The translations under genes and the position numbers were made by a program. Below the pieces are notes generated by a model, which saw only the letters and a program-made list of their open reading frames with translations, was not told the origin of the DNA and searched no databases. DNA of 64,000 nucleotides from Oscillospiraceae bacterium (GTDB lineage Bacteria; Bacillota; Clostridia; Oscillospirales; Oscillospiraceae). Numbering within the stretch: position 1 is the stretch's first letter; every line of letters starts with the position of its first letter. The stretch is taken from contig JAGBBD010000006.1 of assembly GCA_017938625.1 (NCBI GenBank), positions 109,905 through 173,904 on the forward strand, given 5' to 3'. Positions 31,623 to 40,827 of this stretch are shown piece by piece.

Positions 31623-33515
31623 ATGAGCAAGAAAAGTGACAGACAAAAGCTGGACTACTGGCAGGGCAGAGTTACCAGAGCGAAAAGCGACTGGGCGACG
31701 GAAACGGAAGCCATGGACCGCAGAGAGAAGCAGTACAGCGGTGACCGGAAGCTGCGGAAGCTGATCGATACGGATAAGACGGAGAAGAGCCAGCACGTGT
31801 ACAACATCACGGCAGAGAACATCGAGTCCATCGTGGACAGCAATATCCCGAAGCCTAAGGTCACACCCAGACGGAAGAAGGACGAGCCTCTGGCGCGGAT
31901 CATTGAGCATATGCTCATGAACGAAATGGACAGACTGCGGATGGAAGAGATCAACGATCTGCAGGAACGTACCTGCCCCATACAGGGCGGTACGCTGTTT
32001 CTGGTGGAGTGGGACAACGGCGAAGCAGGCTCGGATCGTCACGGCGAAGTGCAGGTCACAGCCTGCCATCCCAAGATGCTGCTGCCTCAGCCGGGCGTAT
32101 ATTCCGGAATTGAGGACATGGACTATGTGGGCTTGCTGATCCCGGACACCAAGGGGAACGTGAAGCGGACTTACGGCATCGATGTGACCATGGAAAGTGA
32201 AAGTGATCCCGCCGTCAAGGGCGTGGACGGCGAAACGGCAGAGGACATGGTGACAAGGACCGTGATTTATTACCGTAACGGTGAGTCTATCGGTAAGTTC
32301 CACTATGTGGGCGACACGGTGCTGGAGGATCTGGATGACTGCCAGGCGCGGCGCAAGCGCAGATGTGCCCGGTGCGGCGCGCTGGAAAACACGGAGGATC
32401 TGATCCTCTCCAGACCGACGATGGACGGCACATATCCGGAAGGCGCTGAGACCGGCAGAAAAGCGGAAAAGGGCACATGCCCCTACTGCGGCGGCACCAA
32501 GTGGGAGGACAGCAAGGAAGACTATATGGAGCTGTTCAGCCCTGTACAGATCGGTGACATGATGGTGGGCGGACAGCAGGCAGAGCTCGATGAGTACGGC
32601 AATGTGGTGGCGGTTGCCACGGAACGGATCCCCTACTACAACCCGAAGGTCTTCCCCATCGTGCTGCAGAAGAACGTATCCAAGTTCGGGCAGCTGCTGG
32701 GTGACAGCGACGTGGACAAGATCGCGGATCAGCAGAACACGGTGAACCGTCTGGAGCAGAAGATCATAACCAAGCTGCTCAAAGCGGGCAGCCGTGTCAC
32801 CTTGCCGCCCGAAACTAAGATCACAGTGGATCCCAAAGACCAGGAGATCTGGAGAATGACCAGCTTGCAAGCCAAGCAGTATATTGGCGTCTATAATCTG
32901 CAGGGCGACATCAGTCAGGACATGGTGTATCTGGCACAGGCATATCAGGAGAGCCGGAACATTCTGGGCATCACGGACAGCTATCAGGGCAGGCAGGACA
33001 CCACGGCGACCTCCGGCAAGGCGAAGCAGTTCTCTGCTCAGCAGAGCGCAGGACGCATGGAGAGCAAGCGCGTTTTGAAGAACGCTGCCTATGCCAAGCT
33101 CTTCGAGCTGATATTCAAGCTGAAGCTTGCCTACTGCGATGAGCCGCGCCCGGTGTTCTACAAGGATGGTCATGGGGAAGAACAGTATGAGGAGTTTAAC
33201 CGTTTTGACTTCCTTGAAAAGGACGAGAGCGGACAGTGGAGATGGATCACGGACTTCATCTTCTCTGTGGATGACTCCGGCGGCCTTGGCGCCAACCGCA
33301 GTGCCCTGTGGCAGGAACTGACCGGACAGCTGCAGGCAGGTGCTCTGGGCAAACCTGCGGAGCTGGACACCCTCATCGACTACTGGGCAGCCATGGAACA
33401 GCTGCACTATCCCACGGCAGGACAGATCCGAAAGAAGCTGATCGAGCGAAGAGAACTGCAGCAGGCGGCACAGGATCCTATGCTGCAGCAGCCGGGGGCG
33501 GTACCCATGGTATAA
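31623..33515 (+). CDS. Portal protein with zinc-ribbon insert
   Basis: A 630-residue portal through which DNA enters the head. It has the long helical stem and C-terminal crown layout of podovirus portals (for example QTTVNRLEQKI-like QQNTVNRLEQKIITKLLK, then SGKAKQFSAQQSAGRMESKR). Unusual is an inserted zinc ribbon between about residues 245 and 290: CARCG and CPYCGG. GGAGG precedes ATG 31623. Confidence 0.88.
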   Translation: MSKKSDRQKLDYWQGRVTRAKSDWATETEAMDRREKQYSGDRKLRKLIDTDKTEKSQHVYNITAENIESIVDSNIPKPKVTPRRKKDEPLARIIEHMLMNEMDRLRMEEINDLQERTCPIQGGTLFLVEWDNGEAGSDRHGEVQVTACHPKMLLPQPGVYSGIEDMDYVGLLIPDTKGNVKRTYGIDVTMESESDPAVKGVDGETAEDMVTRTVIYYRNGESIGKFHYVGDTVLEDLDDCQARRKRRCARCGALENTEDLILSRPTMDGTYPEGAETGRKAEKGTCPYCGGTKWEDSKEDYMELFSPVQIGDMMVGGQQAELDEYGNVVAVATERIPYYNPKVFPIVLQKNVSKFGQLLGDSDVDKIADQQNTVNRLEQKIITKLLKAGSRVTLPPETKITVDPKDQEIWRMTSLQAKQYIGVYNLQGDISQDMVYLAQAYQESRNILGITDSYQGRQDTTATSGKAKQFSAQQSAGRMESKRVLKNAAYAKLFELIFKLKLAYCDEPRPVFYKDGHGEEQYEEFNRFDFLEKDESGQWRWITDFIFSVDDSGGLGANRSALWQELTGQLQAGALGKPAELDTLIDYWAAMEQLHYPTAGQIRKKLIERRELQQAAQDPMLQQPGAVPMV

Positions 33516-33529
33516 GTGCCTGCACGACA

Positions 33530-33578
33530 CCTCATCCGTCAGTCCTTCGGACTGCCACCTTCCCCTCAAGGGGGAGGC
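33530..33578 (+). repeat. Family-2 element, diverged
   Basis: CTCATCCGTCAGTCCTTCGG ... CTCAAGGGGGAGGC. Confidence 0.75.
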
Positions 33579-33584
33579 AAAGTA

Positions 33585-33621
33585 ACAGCGTCTGCTCCAT
33601 TGCGGAGCGGGCGCTGTTTTT
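33585..33621 (+). terminator. Terminator after the portal gene
   Basis: ACAGCG ... GCTCC / GGAGC ... CGCTGT stem followed by TTTTT, 13 nt before promoter B. Confidence 0.8.
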
Positions 33622-33633
33622 GTCTGTAAAGTT

Positions 33634-33665
33634 CGGGATAACGAGGGGGGTCATCCATCTACAAT
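33634..33665 (+). promoter_or_regulatory. Candidate phage late promoter B (CGGGATAAC-N17-TACAAT)
   Basis: CGGGATAAC 33634-33642, 17 nt, TACAAT 33660-33665. Heads the head-protein block. Confidence 0.72.
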
Positions 33666-33697
33666 GGAGCCAAGATCAAGGCAGGGAGGTGAAAATC

Positions 33698-33838
33698 GTG
33701 AGCGAGAAGGGCTATCAGGGAAAGATCACCAATGCAGGCGCACAGGTCATCAAGGCGCCTCACTCCCAGGAGCACACCCAGAAGGGCACTGTGATCCAGA
33801 GAGGCACTGACCTGAGGACCGGCAACGGCAAGAAGTAA
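33698..33838 (+). CDS. 46-residue phage structural-region protein
   Basis: GTG start with GGGAGGTG 6 nt upstream. The basic peptide (SEKGYQGKITNAGAQVIKAP ... RTGNGKK) is of a kind found between portal and scaffold in related prophages. Function unknown. Confidence 0.65.
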   Translation: MSEKGYQGKITNAGAQVIKAPHSQEHTQKGTVIQRGTDLRTGNGKK

Positions 33839-33860
33839 GACGCGGTAAGGAAACTGTTTA

Positions 33861-33894
33861 GATTGCCACGTCGCTTCGCTCCTCGCAATGACAG
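33861..33894 (+). repeat. Palindromic element family 1
   Basis: GATTGCCACGTCGCTTCG ... CGCAATGACAG. It creates an upstream in-frame ATG for the scaffold gene. Confidence 0.9.
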
Positions 33895-33956
33895 ATGTTG
33901 GGGAGCCTGATGAAATACCCAAGGGTGAGGGGAAGATCCCGAAAGGAGAAAACAGT

Positions 33957-34877
33957 ATGACTGATAACATCGTAAACGAATGGGAAGTGTTCGGGCTGGA
34001 GGTGCCCACAGAAGCGCATGCGGCAGAGCCTTCCGAAGGCGGACAAGCGCAGGAGATCGCCGCACATGCCGTCGAAGGCGCACAAGATCCGGCCGTCGCC
34101 GATCCGGAAGAGGATGTTGATACTCCCGATGCAGAGGAAGAGAAGAAGCCTTTGACCAAGGAGGAGCGGGCTGCCAATGCCCAGCGCCGCAGAGAGAAGG
34201 AACTGAAAGACGCTGTGGACGAAGCGCTCAGAAAAGAGCGCGAAGAAACACAGGCGCGCCTCGGGAAGTTCTTTGCACAGGCAAAAATCAAGAATCCCCA
34301 TGCAGACGGAGCATTGATCACCAGTCTGGAGCAGGCAGAGGCTTGGGCGGAGAGTGACCGCCTTGCCAAGGTCAGCCAGAACCTGAAGAAGGGACAGCTG
34401 AACGCCGAAGATCTCCAGACTCTGATCGAAGAGAGTCCCGTGGTGAAGCAGCTGCAGCAGGAAAACGCGCAGGCAAGGCAGCAGCTGCAGCAGCAGGAGG
34501 GACAGCAGTTCCAGAAAACTGTGGAGATGGAACTGGCACAGATCCGGAAGATCAATCCGGCGATCACGAGTCTGACGGACATTCTGCAGATGGACACAGG
34601 CAAGAAGTTCGCGGAATTGGTGCAGCACCATGGACTTGGGTATCTGGATGCCTACAAGTTCGCCAACATGGACACCATGGTGGCACAGGCCGGTGCTGTG
34701 GCGGCAGCGGGGGCAAGAAACCTTTCTGCCGGCAAGGATCATATGACGGCGACCAAGCCTCGTGGTGAGGGCGCCTTGGAAGTGCCTGCGGATGTGAAAG
34801 AAAACTACAGGGCGCTGATGCCCGGGATCACCGATGAGGAGATCCAGAAGGAGTACCAGCGCTTCTACAGGAAGTGA
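33957..34877 (+). CDS. Scaffold protein
   Basis: A 306-residue acidic, Glu/Gln/Ala-rich helical protein without a catalytic motif, placed between portal and capsid. This is the standard composition and position of the capsid assembly scaffold. AAAGGAG precedes ATG 33957; an ATG at 33888 inside a repeat could add 23 residues. Confidence 0.82.
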   Translation: MTDNIVNEWEVFGLEVPTEAHAAEPSEGGQAQEIAAHAVEGAQDPAVADPEEDVDTPDAEEEKKPLTKEERAANAQRRREKELKDAVDEALRKEREETQARLGKFFAQAKIKNPHADGALITSLEQAEAWAESDRLAKVSQNLKKGQLNAEDLQTLIEESPVVKQLQQENAQARQQLQQQEGQQFQKTVEMELAQIRKINPAITSLTDILQMDTGKKFAELVQHHGLGYLDAYKFANMDTMVAQAGAVAAAGARNLSAGKDHMTATKPRGEGALEVPADVKENYRALMPGITDEEIQKEYQRFYRK

Positions 34878-34903
34878 CAAAGTGCAAAGCGAAGAGGTTT
34901 TTA

Positions 34904-34940
34904 GATTGCCACGTCGGTCTGCGACCTCCTCGCAATGACA
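34904..34940 (+). repeat. Palindromic element family 1
   Basis: GATTGCCACGTCGGTCTG ... CGCAATGACA, between scaffold and decoration genes. Confidence 0.88.
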
Positions 34941-34972
34941 TGCGAGTAAATGTGAGAACAGGAGTGAGAACT

Positions 34973-35362
34973 ATGTTTAGACCCGAAAAATGGGTGAAGA
35001 GTCAGGTGGAGCCCTGGGAGCAGCAGCCTGCAAGCGCCGGTCTTGCACTGAAGGTCGGTACGGCTGTCAAGCTGGACGGCGGCGTGCTTGCCGTATGCAA
35101 CGGTGAGGACAAGCCCGGCTTCATCTGCATGGCAGATGTGACCGCCGAGAAGGACGGTCAGATGGTCCCGGTGGAGCGTGTGCGTGAGGAAACGGTTTAT
35201 GAAACCGAACTCTCCGTTGCCTCTGCATCCATCAAAAGAGGAGAGAAGTACACCATTGACGAAGGCGGCGAAAAGCTGACTGCCACCGCCGGCGGCAGCG
35301 CGGAAGTGGTGGACTTTGACGGCACCAAGGCAGGCGACAAGGTGCGCGTGCGCTTCGTGTAA
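34973..35362 (+). CDS. Probable head decoration protein
   Basis: A 129-residue beta-rich protein (many Val/Thr/Gly strands, no Cys motif) immediately before the major capsid gene, the usual site of capsid-stabilising decoration proteins. GGAG precedes ATG 34973. Confidence 0.65.
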   Translation: MFRPEKWVKSQVEPWEQQPASAGLALKVGTAVKLDGGVLAVCNGEDKPGFICMADVTAEKDGQMVPVERVREETVYETELSVASASIKRGEKYTIDEGGEKLTATAGGSAEVVDFDGTKAGDKVRVRFV

Positions 35363-35383
35363 GTAAGGAAGGAGTGAAAGAAT

Positions 35384-36379
35384 ATGCCCGGAATTATTAT
35401 TTCTGAAAGCAGCAACCGCAACGACCCTCTGTTTGGCAAGTGGCAGGCGCCCATTGCCAGCTATCTGAGAAAGGAAGCGGAAGGCTTTGAGCAGATGTCC
35501 ATCGCCAAGAAGCTGTTCCGCCAGCGCAAGTCTACCCATTGGGCGGAGAGCTACGGCAACATGACCGCCATGGGCAACTTCAAGCCCGTCATGGAGAGCG
35601 GTGACTACCCTGTGACCGACTTTGAGCACGGCAAGATGAAGGTCATCCCCAACAGAACGTGGAAGAACTCTTTCGCGATCAGCTGGGAAATGATCATGGA
35701 TAACAATCTGATCTCCATCCAGAGCCGTCCTCAGGAGTTTATGGCGGCGTGGGGCAGAACCCAGGAAGAGTTCTTTGCCGAGCTTCTGGCAAGAGGCTGG
35801 CTGGGTGAAGAGGTCTTCTCCATTGAGGGCATCGAGTTCGATCTGAGAGCTGCCGATGAAGTGCCCGTGTTCTCCGCGACCCACAAGGCGACGATCACCG
35901 GTGAGCTGCAGCCCAATGCGTTCTCCGATGGTTTCAGCCTGACGGCGCTCAATCAGATGTCCACTGCCATGCAGAACACCAAGGGCGATCGCGGCGAGCT
36001 GCTGGCGATGTGGCCCGATACCATCGTCATCGGCAACGATGAAGATCTGAAGAATGAGGTCATTTCCGTCATCGGCTCCGAGAAGAAGCCCGGCGGCAGC
36101 CAGAATGACATCAATCCCCAGTACGGCAACTGGAACTTGATCATCTGGCCCTACCTGAACAAGTATCTGGGCAATGAGAAGCCCTGGATGCTCATGGACA
36201 GCAAGTATGTGGAAACCCACGACTGCATGATCTGGCAGGAACGTCATCCTCTGGATATCACCTCTGAGATCCAGGGCAATGATGCCAACGTATGGAAGGG
36301 CAAGGCACGCTTCGGCGGCGGCTTCTCCAACCATCGCGGCATGATGGTCGGCGGCGTGAGCCACGGCGCTTCGCTGTAA
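35384..36379 (+). CDS. Major capsid protein
   Basis: A 331-residue protein, with Mu gpT-like features such as NRTWKNSFAISWEMIMDN and SATHKATITGELQPNAFS. It forms the icosahedral shell. Strong AAGGAG upstream and a terminator just downstream fit very high expression. Confidence 0.88.
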   Translation: MPGIIISESSNRNDPLFGKWQAPIASYLRKEAEGFEQMSIAKKLFRQRKSTHWAESYGNMTAMGNFKPVMESGDYPVTDFEHGKMKVIPNRTWKNSFAISWEMIMDNNLISIQSRPQEFMAAWGRTQEEFFAELLARGWLGEEVFSIEGIEFDLRAADEVPVFSATHKATITGELQPNAFSDGFSLTALNQMSTAMQNTKGDRGELLAMWPDTIVIGNDEDLKNEVISVIGSEKKPGGSQNDINPQYGNWNLIIWPYLNKYLGNEKPWMLMDSKYVETHDCMIWQERHPLDITSEIQGNDANVWKGKARFGGGFSNHRGMMVGGVSHGASL

Positions 36380-36395
36380 GACAAGGTACATAAAA

Positions 36396-36428
36396 GAGCA
36401 GACGGGGCGGCGCGTTCCGTCTGCTTTT
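36396..36428 (+). terminator. Terminator after the capsid gene
   Basis: AGCAGACGG / CCGTCTGCT stem with TTTT. Read-through must feed the tail genes since no new promoter is visible. Confidence 0.78.
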
Positions 36429-36442
36429 CTATAGGAGGAAAT

Positions 36443-37186
36443 ATGACGATCAAAGAACTTTTAGAATATGTGGACGAAGTGCTGGACAACGTATTCTCTC
36501 CTGCAGTCAAGCTGCGGTGGATCAATCAGATCGAGGCGGAGCTGCAAACAGATGTGCTGCTGCTGGCACCGGAAGGAATCGTGCAGTACACCACGAACAC
36601 TTTGGATGCAGAGCTGATCGCGCCGCCTCCTTATGATGAGATCTACACCGAGTATCTGCAGTACCGCATCTGCCTTGCCCAGCAGGAGCCGGAGCGGGCG
36701 AACAACTTTGCCGCCACATTCAACAGGGTGTACAACGAGTATGTGCGCTTTATTGCCGAGACTGTCGATCCGGGGAACGGCATGGCGGAAAAGGCGGGGT
36801 ATTATATCTCTGCTTATCAGCTGGCGAGAAAGTACGGTGAGACCCGGTCGGAGGAAGAATGGATCGGGAGCATGCGCGGCATGAGCATAGACTCTCGCGG
36901 GGATTGGTACTATGGGAAAGACCGTGTTATGGCATTGTCCGGAGCTGCTTCTTCAGGGCAGGGAATAAAGCTGGATCTGAGCGGCTGGGACGAGGAGAAA
37001 AAGGCGGCGGTAGTACAGGAAGTATATGACGCTGTGATAGCGAAGCTCCGGGAAGAGGAGCTGCCGATCCTTGGCGAGGTCGGTGCGGACAAGAGCATTG
37101 CGACGGAAGATCTGCCTGTGGGATACAGCGTCAAGTATGAATACGAGGACGGCAGCACTGCCGATATCTTTACAGTAGAGGAGTGA
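36443..37186 (+). CDS. Probable head-tail connector
   Basis: A 247-residue protein directly after capsid. The helical N-terminal part (LLEYVDEVLDNVFSPAVKLRWINQIEAEL ... YNEYVRF) fits the helical adaptor family (gp4/gp6-like). No catalytic motif. Confidence 0.6.
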   Translation: MTIKELLEYVDEVLDNVFSPAVKLRWINQIEAELQTDVLLLAPEGIVQYTTNTLDAELIAPPPYDEIYTEYLQYRICLAQQEPERANNFAATFNRVYNEYVRFIAETVDPGNGMAEKAGYYISAYQLARKYGETRSEEEWIGSMRGMSIDSRGDWYYGKDRVMALSGAASSGQGIKLDLSGWDEEKKAAVVQEVYDAVIAKLREEELPILGEVGADKSIATEDLPVGYSVKYEYEDGSTADIFTVEE

Positions 37187-37190
37187 TACC

Positions 37191-38288
37191 GTGCAGACCT
37201 ATGATCATTTCAACGACAAGAACATCGCACCGAGAGGCGTGAAAGGAATCGGTGTATATGACGCGCAGGGAAATCGCGTGGGCCGGATCCCTCTGGGTGC
37301 GCTTGCGATGCCTGCGGATGCGGGGAAGCGGCAGTACTCCTTTGTGCTGATCGCAGATCCGCATATCGGATCGGGAGCAGACGGTGTTACGGCAGAGGAG
37401 AGAATGGACAGATTCACCCGGGCGATACAGTACTTGGGGAGCAACGAGGATATCGACTTCATCTGCAACTGCGGCGATATTATCGATAAGGCGGCTGACG
37501 CTGTGACCGATGCGCAGAAGGAAGACGTGGGGAACAGATGGACGGCATACGATGACACGATCAGGCTATGGGCCAACGGGAAACCGGTGCGGGGCATAGC
37601 CGGAAACCACGAAGGGTATGCGTACTGCAGTTCGGATGAAGCGGAGTACATCATCAATGATGTGCGGGAAAAGATCCACGAGGACGTGTGCTATTCATTT
37701 ACGCACGGTGGCGATGTCTTCTTTATGCTCAGCTGCGACAAGTTCCAGAACAACACATACGCAGACGGTACGCTTAAGGGGTATCGGCAGAAGTTTACGG
37801 GTGAAGATCTGGAGAAGATCTACAATGACTTCTTTGAAAAGCACAAGGACCAAAGGTGCTTCGTGATCATGCACGTGCCGCCCCATCCGTACTTTAAAGA
37901 CTCCACCTACGAGGGAATGGCGGCGGACTTCGCCGGAAACGGGACTACCCATATTCCCATTGACGTATGGGCGAGGTACAAGAATCTGGTGGTGTTCCAT
38001 GGGCACGCTCATGGACAGTTTTCTCTTCAGACCGGTACGTACGAAACTGCGAACTACGCGGAGTATATGGGTTTCCGGTCTGTTCACTGCGCGTCCCTGG
38101 GTGACCATGCAGAAGGGTACATCGTGGATGTATACGATAAGGGCATCCACCTGCAGGGGTACAACTTTGAAACAGGCAAGCATGTACCTGTGGCGAGCTA
38201 CTGGATCGATACAACGGAACAGTCCGTCCCGGCGGCAGATATTACCGAGTATATGGGGTGGCTGTATGAAGACAATGAGGAGGCGTGA
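37191..38288 (+). CDS. Virion-associated calcineurin-like metallophosphoesterase
   Basis: A 365-residue protein. All metal motifs are present: ADPHIG (D56, H58), GDIID, GNHEG, MHVPPH and GHAHG. The first 45 residues (DHFNDKNIAPRGVKGIGVYD ... GRIPLGALAMP) look like the anchor of tail fibres, not like an enzyme. The gene lies in the tail operon, so it may cut a phosphodiester polymer such as teichoic acid on the host surface; that role is inference. GTG start with GGAG. Confidence 0.85.
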   Translation: MQTYDHFNDKNIAPRGVKGIGVYDAQGNRVGRIPLGALAMPADAGKRQYSFVLIADPHIGSGADGVTAEERMDRFTRAIQYLGSNEDIDFICNCGDIIDKAADAVTDAQKEDVGNRWTAYDDTIRLWANGKPVRGIAGNHEGYAYCSSDEAEYIINDVREKIHEDVCYSFTHGGDVFFMLSCDKFQNNTYADGTLKGYRQKFTGEDLEKIYNDFFEKHKDQRCFVIMHVPPHPYFKDSTYEGMAADFAGNGTTHIPIDVWARYKNLVVFHGHAHGQFSLQTGTYETANYAEYMGFRSVHCASLGDHAEGYIVDVYDKGIHLQGYNFETGKHVPVASYWIDTTEQSVPAADITEYMGWLYEDNEEA

Positions 38289-38290
38289 GA

Positions 38291-39568
38291 ATGTACTATG
38301 AAATCACGGTTAACGGCAAAAAATGCGCGATTCCGCTGATCGAGCTGCCGGACGGCAATGGGAGCACATCCGATGACGGTTCCTACGAGGAAGGGCGTCA
38401 GGCCGGCTTGGCGGAAGCTGCCGATAAGGTCAATACAGCGAAGGCGGAAGCAGCCACGGCGAAGGCAGAAGCTGCTACGGCAAAAGCGGAGGCGACTGCG
38501 GCAAAGACCGCACAGGCGACTGCGGAAGCTGCGGAAGCTGCTGCCAAAAAAGCACAGGCGACGGCGGAGCAAGAACGGGATGCAGCAATAGAGGCACATG
38601 AGGACTGTGCCACGACGATCAGCGGTTTGAACAGTCAGATCACAACGCTGAATGAGACGATCAGCCAGCTGGAGAGCGAGGGACATGAGGGCTGCCTGTA
38701 TGATGGTCAGACTGCGGCGTATTGGCATGGGCAATGGAACAGCGTCAACACGGAGCATCAAAACTGCACGGTGGGCGGGAAAACCGCCTCTCAGTGGAAG
38801 CAGGAGTATGATGACCTCGCCGGAGAACACGCTAACTGCGAGAGCACGATCGCGGAATTGGAAGCAAACCAGACATATGAAGGCATGACTGCGAAAGAGT
38901 GGGCGAATCATAGTGAAGAGATTAACCAGCTGTTGAACTTTGCGGTAGCAGATCGCGAGGCAGCGAAAAATGCCTGCAAGACTGCGCATTATGCGGCAGT
39001 CATCACGGGCAACGGATCACCTTTATTGGAGTTTGATTGCCAATTTGATCCCGACTATATCTGCGTCGTCAACAACTCGCCGGATATGCTGACAGTGGCA
39101 AACCGAACAACATATGTTGCGATAGATCGGGCTTCTCTCGGTTATTACTCCGCTTTTGCATCTGCATCTCTGGCTGACCTTAATGCAAGTGGTCTTCCGC
39201 AATATAAGAACCTTGTATACAAACCGGCTACGGCAGACGATATTGTGGCCGTCACTGATAATGAAGATGGAACAAAACACGTGAAGGTGTTTAATGTTAT
39301 GCTTGTCGCGCCGACGGCTACGACTGAGGCTGTATATGCTACTTTCGCATCCGGCGTGGAATACCTCGTTGTGGCGGTGAAAACACTGACAAAATCCGTT
39401 GAGGAGCGTATTGAAGAGAGCGTGGAGAGGCTGCCGGATGATGCGAGCTTGGAAGTGTGGTATCGAGAACCCAAGCTGATCGAGGCATACGGTGAGGGCT
39501 ATGCGGACAACCAAGATTGGATAGATCTGCAGGCAAGAAAGCCTGATGTTACGTTCCACGTGGTCTGA
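38291..39568 (+). CDS. Coiled-coil tail fibre-like protein
   Basis: A 425-residue protein. A short N-terminal beta region, then a long Ala/Lys/Glu coiled coil (about 50-200) with three KAEAATA repeats, then a beta-rich C-terminal head. Fits a trimeric tail fibre. It overlaps the previous stop region and has GGAGG. Confidence 0.72.
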   Translation: MYYEITVNGKKCAIPLIELPDGNGSTSDDGSYEEGRQAGLAEAADKVNTAKAEAATAKAEAATAKAEATAAKTAQATAEAAEAAAKKAQATAEQERDAAIEAHEDCATTISGLNSQITTLNETISQLESEGHEGCLYDGQTAAYWHGQWNSVNTEHQNCTVGGKTASQWKQEYDDLAGEHANCESTIAELEANQTYEGMTAKEWANHSEEINQLLNFAVADREAAKNACKTAHYAAVITGNGSPLLEFDCQFDPDYICVVNNSPDMLTVANRTTYVAIDRASLGYYSAFASASLADLNASGLPQYKNLVYKPATADDIVAVTDNEDGTKHVKVFNVMLVAPTATTEAVYATFASGVEYLVVAVKTLTKSVEERIEESVERLPDDASLEVWYREPKLIEAYGEGYADNQDWIDLQARKPDVTFHVV

Positions 39569-39581
39569 CGGAGGTGGCGGT

Positions 39582-40301
39582 GTGAATATGATGATCCGAG
39601 TTGATGGTAAGGAGATGGCGGCGAGGGTGCGCTCACGAGGGATCGATCCCGACTTCGGCGGAAAGCGCACCATCACCGTGACGATGGAATGTACAGCGGA
39701 GGAAGCAAAGGCATTGTTCTCCGGATGCAAGAACTGGCAGAGCTATCAGCTGACAGAGGACGGCACTCAGATAAAGCTGCAGGACCACAGCTCGTATGAA
39801 ACTATGCTGCAGGTGCAGGACCATCTGGATGGGACTGTCAGTGTGATCATGGGGAAGGCGACACAGGAGGAGCTTCTGACCCTGCTGGCAGGAGATGCTG
39901 TGACACGCAGCAGCGCGAAAGCGCTGCGCACTGCCATGGAAACAGCTGCGGTAAGTCTGGATGACAAGGTGGCGTCTACAGCACCGGAGATGTTTCCTCG
40001 GCTCAAGCAGGACGGTAGTCTGATCAAGGCAGGAACACGCTTCAATATCGGCGGCGTGGTGAAGCGCGCTGCGGTGGATCTGTGGGACACGGCAGAGAAC
40101 GCTCCGGACAAGGCACCGACCTTGTGGGAGGATCTGCTCTTCAAGGACGGTGTGCGCATGATCCCGGATGTGATCACAGCCGGCACAGCCTTCGCCAAGG
40201 GCGAAGAGGGCTGGCGGAAAGGTGTGATCTATGTGTCGCTGATCGATGCCAACGTCTGGACACCGGAGGCATACCCGGCAGGCTGGGGGGTGAAAGAGTG
40301 A
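39582..40301 (+). CDS. Tail protein with C-terminal carbohydrate-binding module
   Basis: A 239-residue protein. The last 30 residues (GWRKGVIYVSLIDANVWTPE, then AYPAGWG) match the chitin-binding CBM5/12 pattern of aromatic residues. The N-terminal part resembles small tail accessory proteins. GTG 39582 has GGAGGTGG upstream; ATG 39588 is possible. Confidence 0.72.
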   Translation: MNMMIRVDGKEMAARVRSRGIDPDFGGKRTITVTMECTAEEAKALFSGCKNWQSYQLTEDGTQIKLQDHSSYETMLQVQDHLDGTVSVIMGKATQEELLTLLAGDAVTRSSAKALRTAMETAAVSLDDKVASTAPEMFPRLKQDGSLIKAGTRFNIGGVVKRAAVDLWDTAENAPDKAPTLWEDLLFKDGVRMIPDVITAGTAFAKGEEGWRKGVIYVSLIDANVWTPEAYPAGWGVKE

Positions 40302-40594
40302 TGGAAGTGGTGATCACAGCAGACACGATCATTAAAGCAGCGGCTTTGATCGGCGCGTTGGGCGTGATTCTTGGAGTAATCACGACTGTAGTTAAGTATT
40401 TTTCCAAGCAAAAAGCGCTGCTGGATGAAGTGCATGAAGTCCGACATGAACAGACATTGCTGTGCTATTGCGTTCTTGCTTGCTTGAAGGGCTTAAAGCA
40501 GCAGGGGTGTAATGGACCTGTGACCAAGGCCCTTGATAAGATGGAAAAACATCTCAATCAAGCAGCGCATGGCGATGAAACATTTGAACTATAA
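40301..40594 (+). CDS. Holin-like membrane protein
   Basis: A 97-residue protein with one strong N-terminal TM helix (about 7-30) and a charged tail. It overlaps the previous stop by 1 nt and precedes holin and amidase, so it is a probable holin, antiholin or spanin-like partner. Confidence 0.65.
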   Translation: MEVVITADTIIKAAALIGALGVILGVITTVVKYFSKQKALLDEVHEVRHEQTLLCYCVLACLKGLKQQGCNGPVTKALDKMEKHLNQAAHGDETFEL

Positions 40595-40629
40595 GGAGCC
40601 AATATCAAAGTATACAGGAGGTACATAGT

Positions 40630-40827
40630 ATGAAGTCTAAGAAAACTTGGCTAAAAGCAGCAGGCGTGAGAGCGATCAAGACGGTGGCGCAGACTGCGGT
40701 GGCGACCATCGGTACGGCAGCGGCGCTGGGTGAGGTCAACTGGATCATGGTGGCGTCCGCTTCGGCGCTGGCAGGGATCCTCTCTCTGCTGACTTCCGTG
40801 GCAGGTTTGCCGGAGGTAACGGAGTGA
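40630..40827 (+). CDS. Holin
   Basis: A 65-residue protein: basic N-terminus and two TM helices (about 17-34 and 37-57), ending [11 protein letters not shown], as in r1t-type holins. It overlaps the endolysin start (TGATG). It would form the membrane lesion that releases the amidase. Confidence 0.8.
   Translation: MKSKKTWLKAAGVRAIKTVAQTAVATIGTAAALGEVNWIMVASASALAGILSLLTSVAGLPEVTE

Noticed and set aside
31464-33569. A 701-codon minus-strand frame opposite the portal gene
   Set aside because: It is a shadow of the high-GC third codon positions; it has no ribosome-binding site and no recognisable domain, while the plus strand encodes a clear portal.
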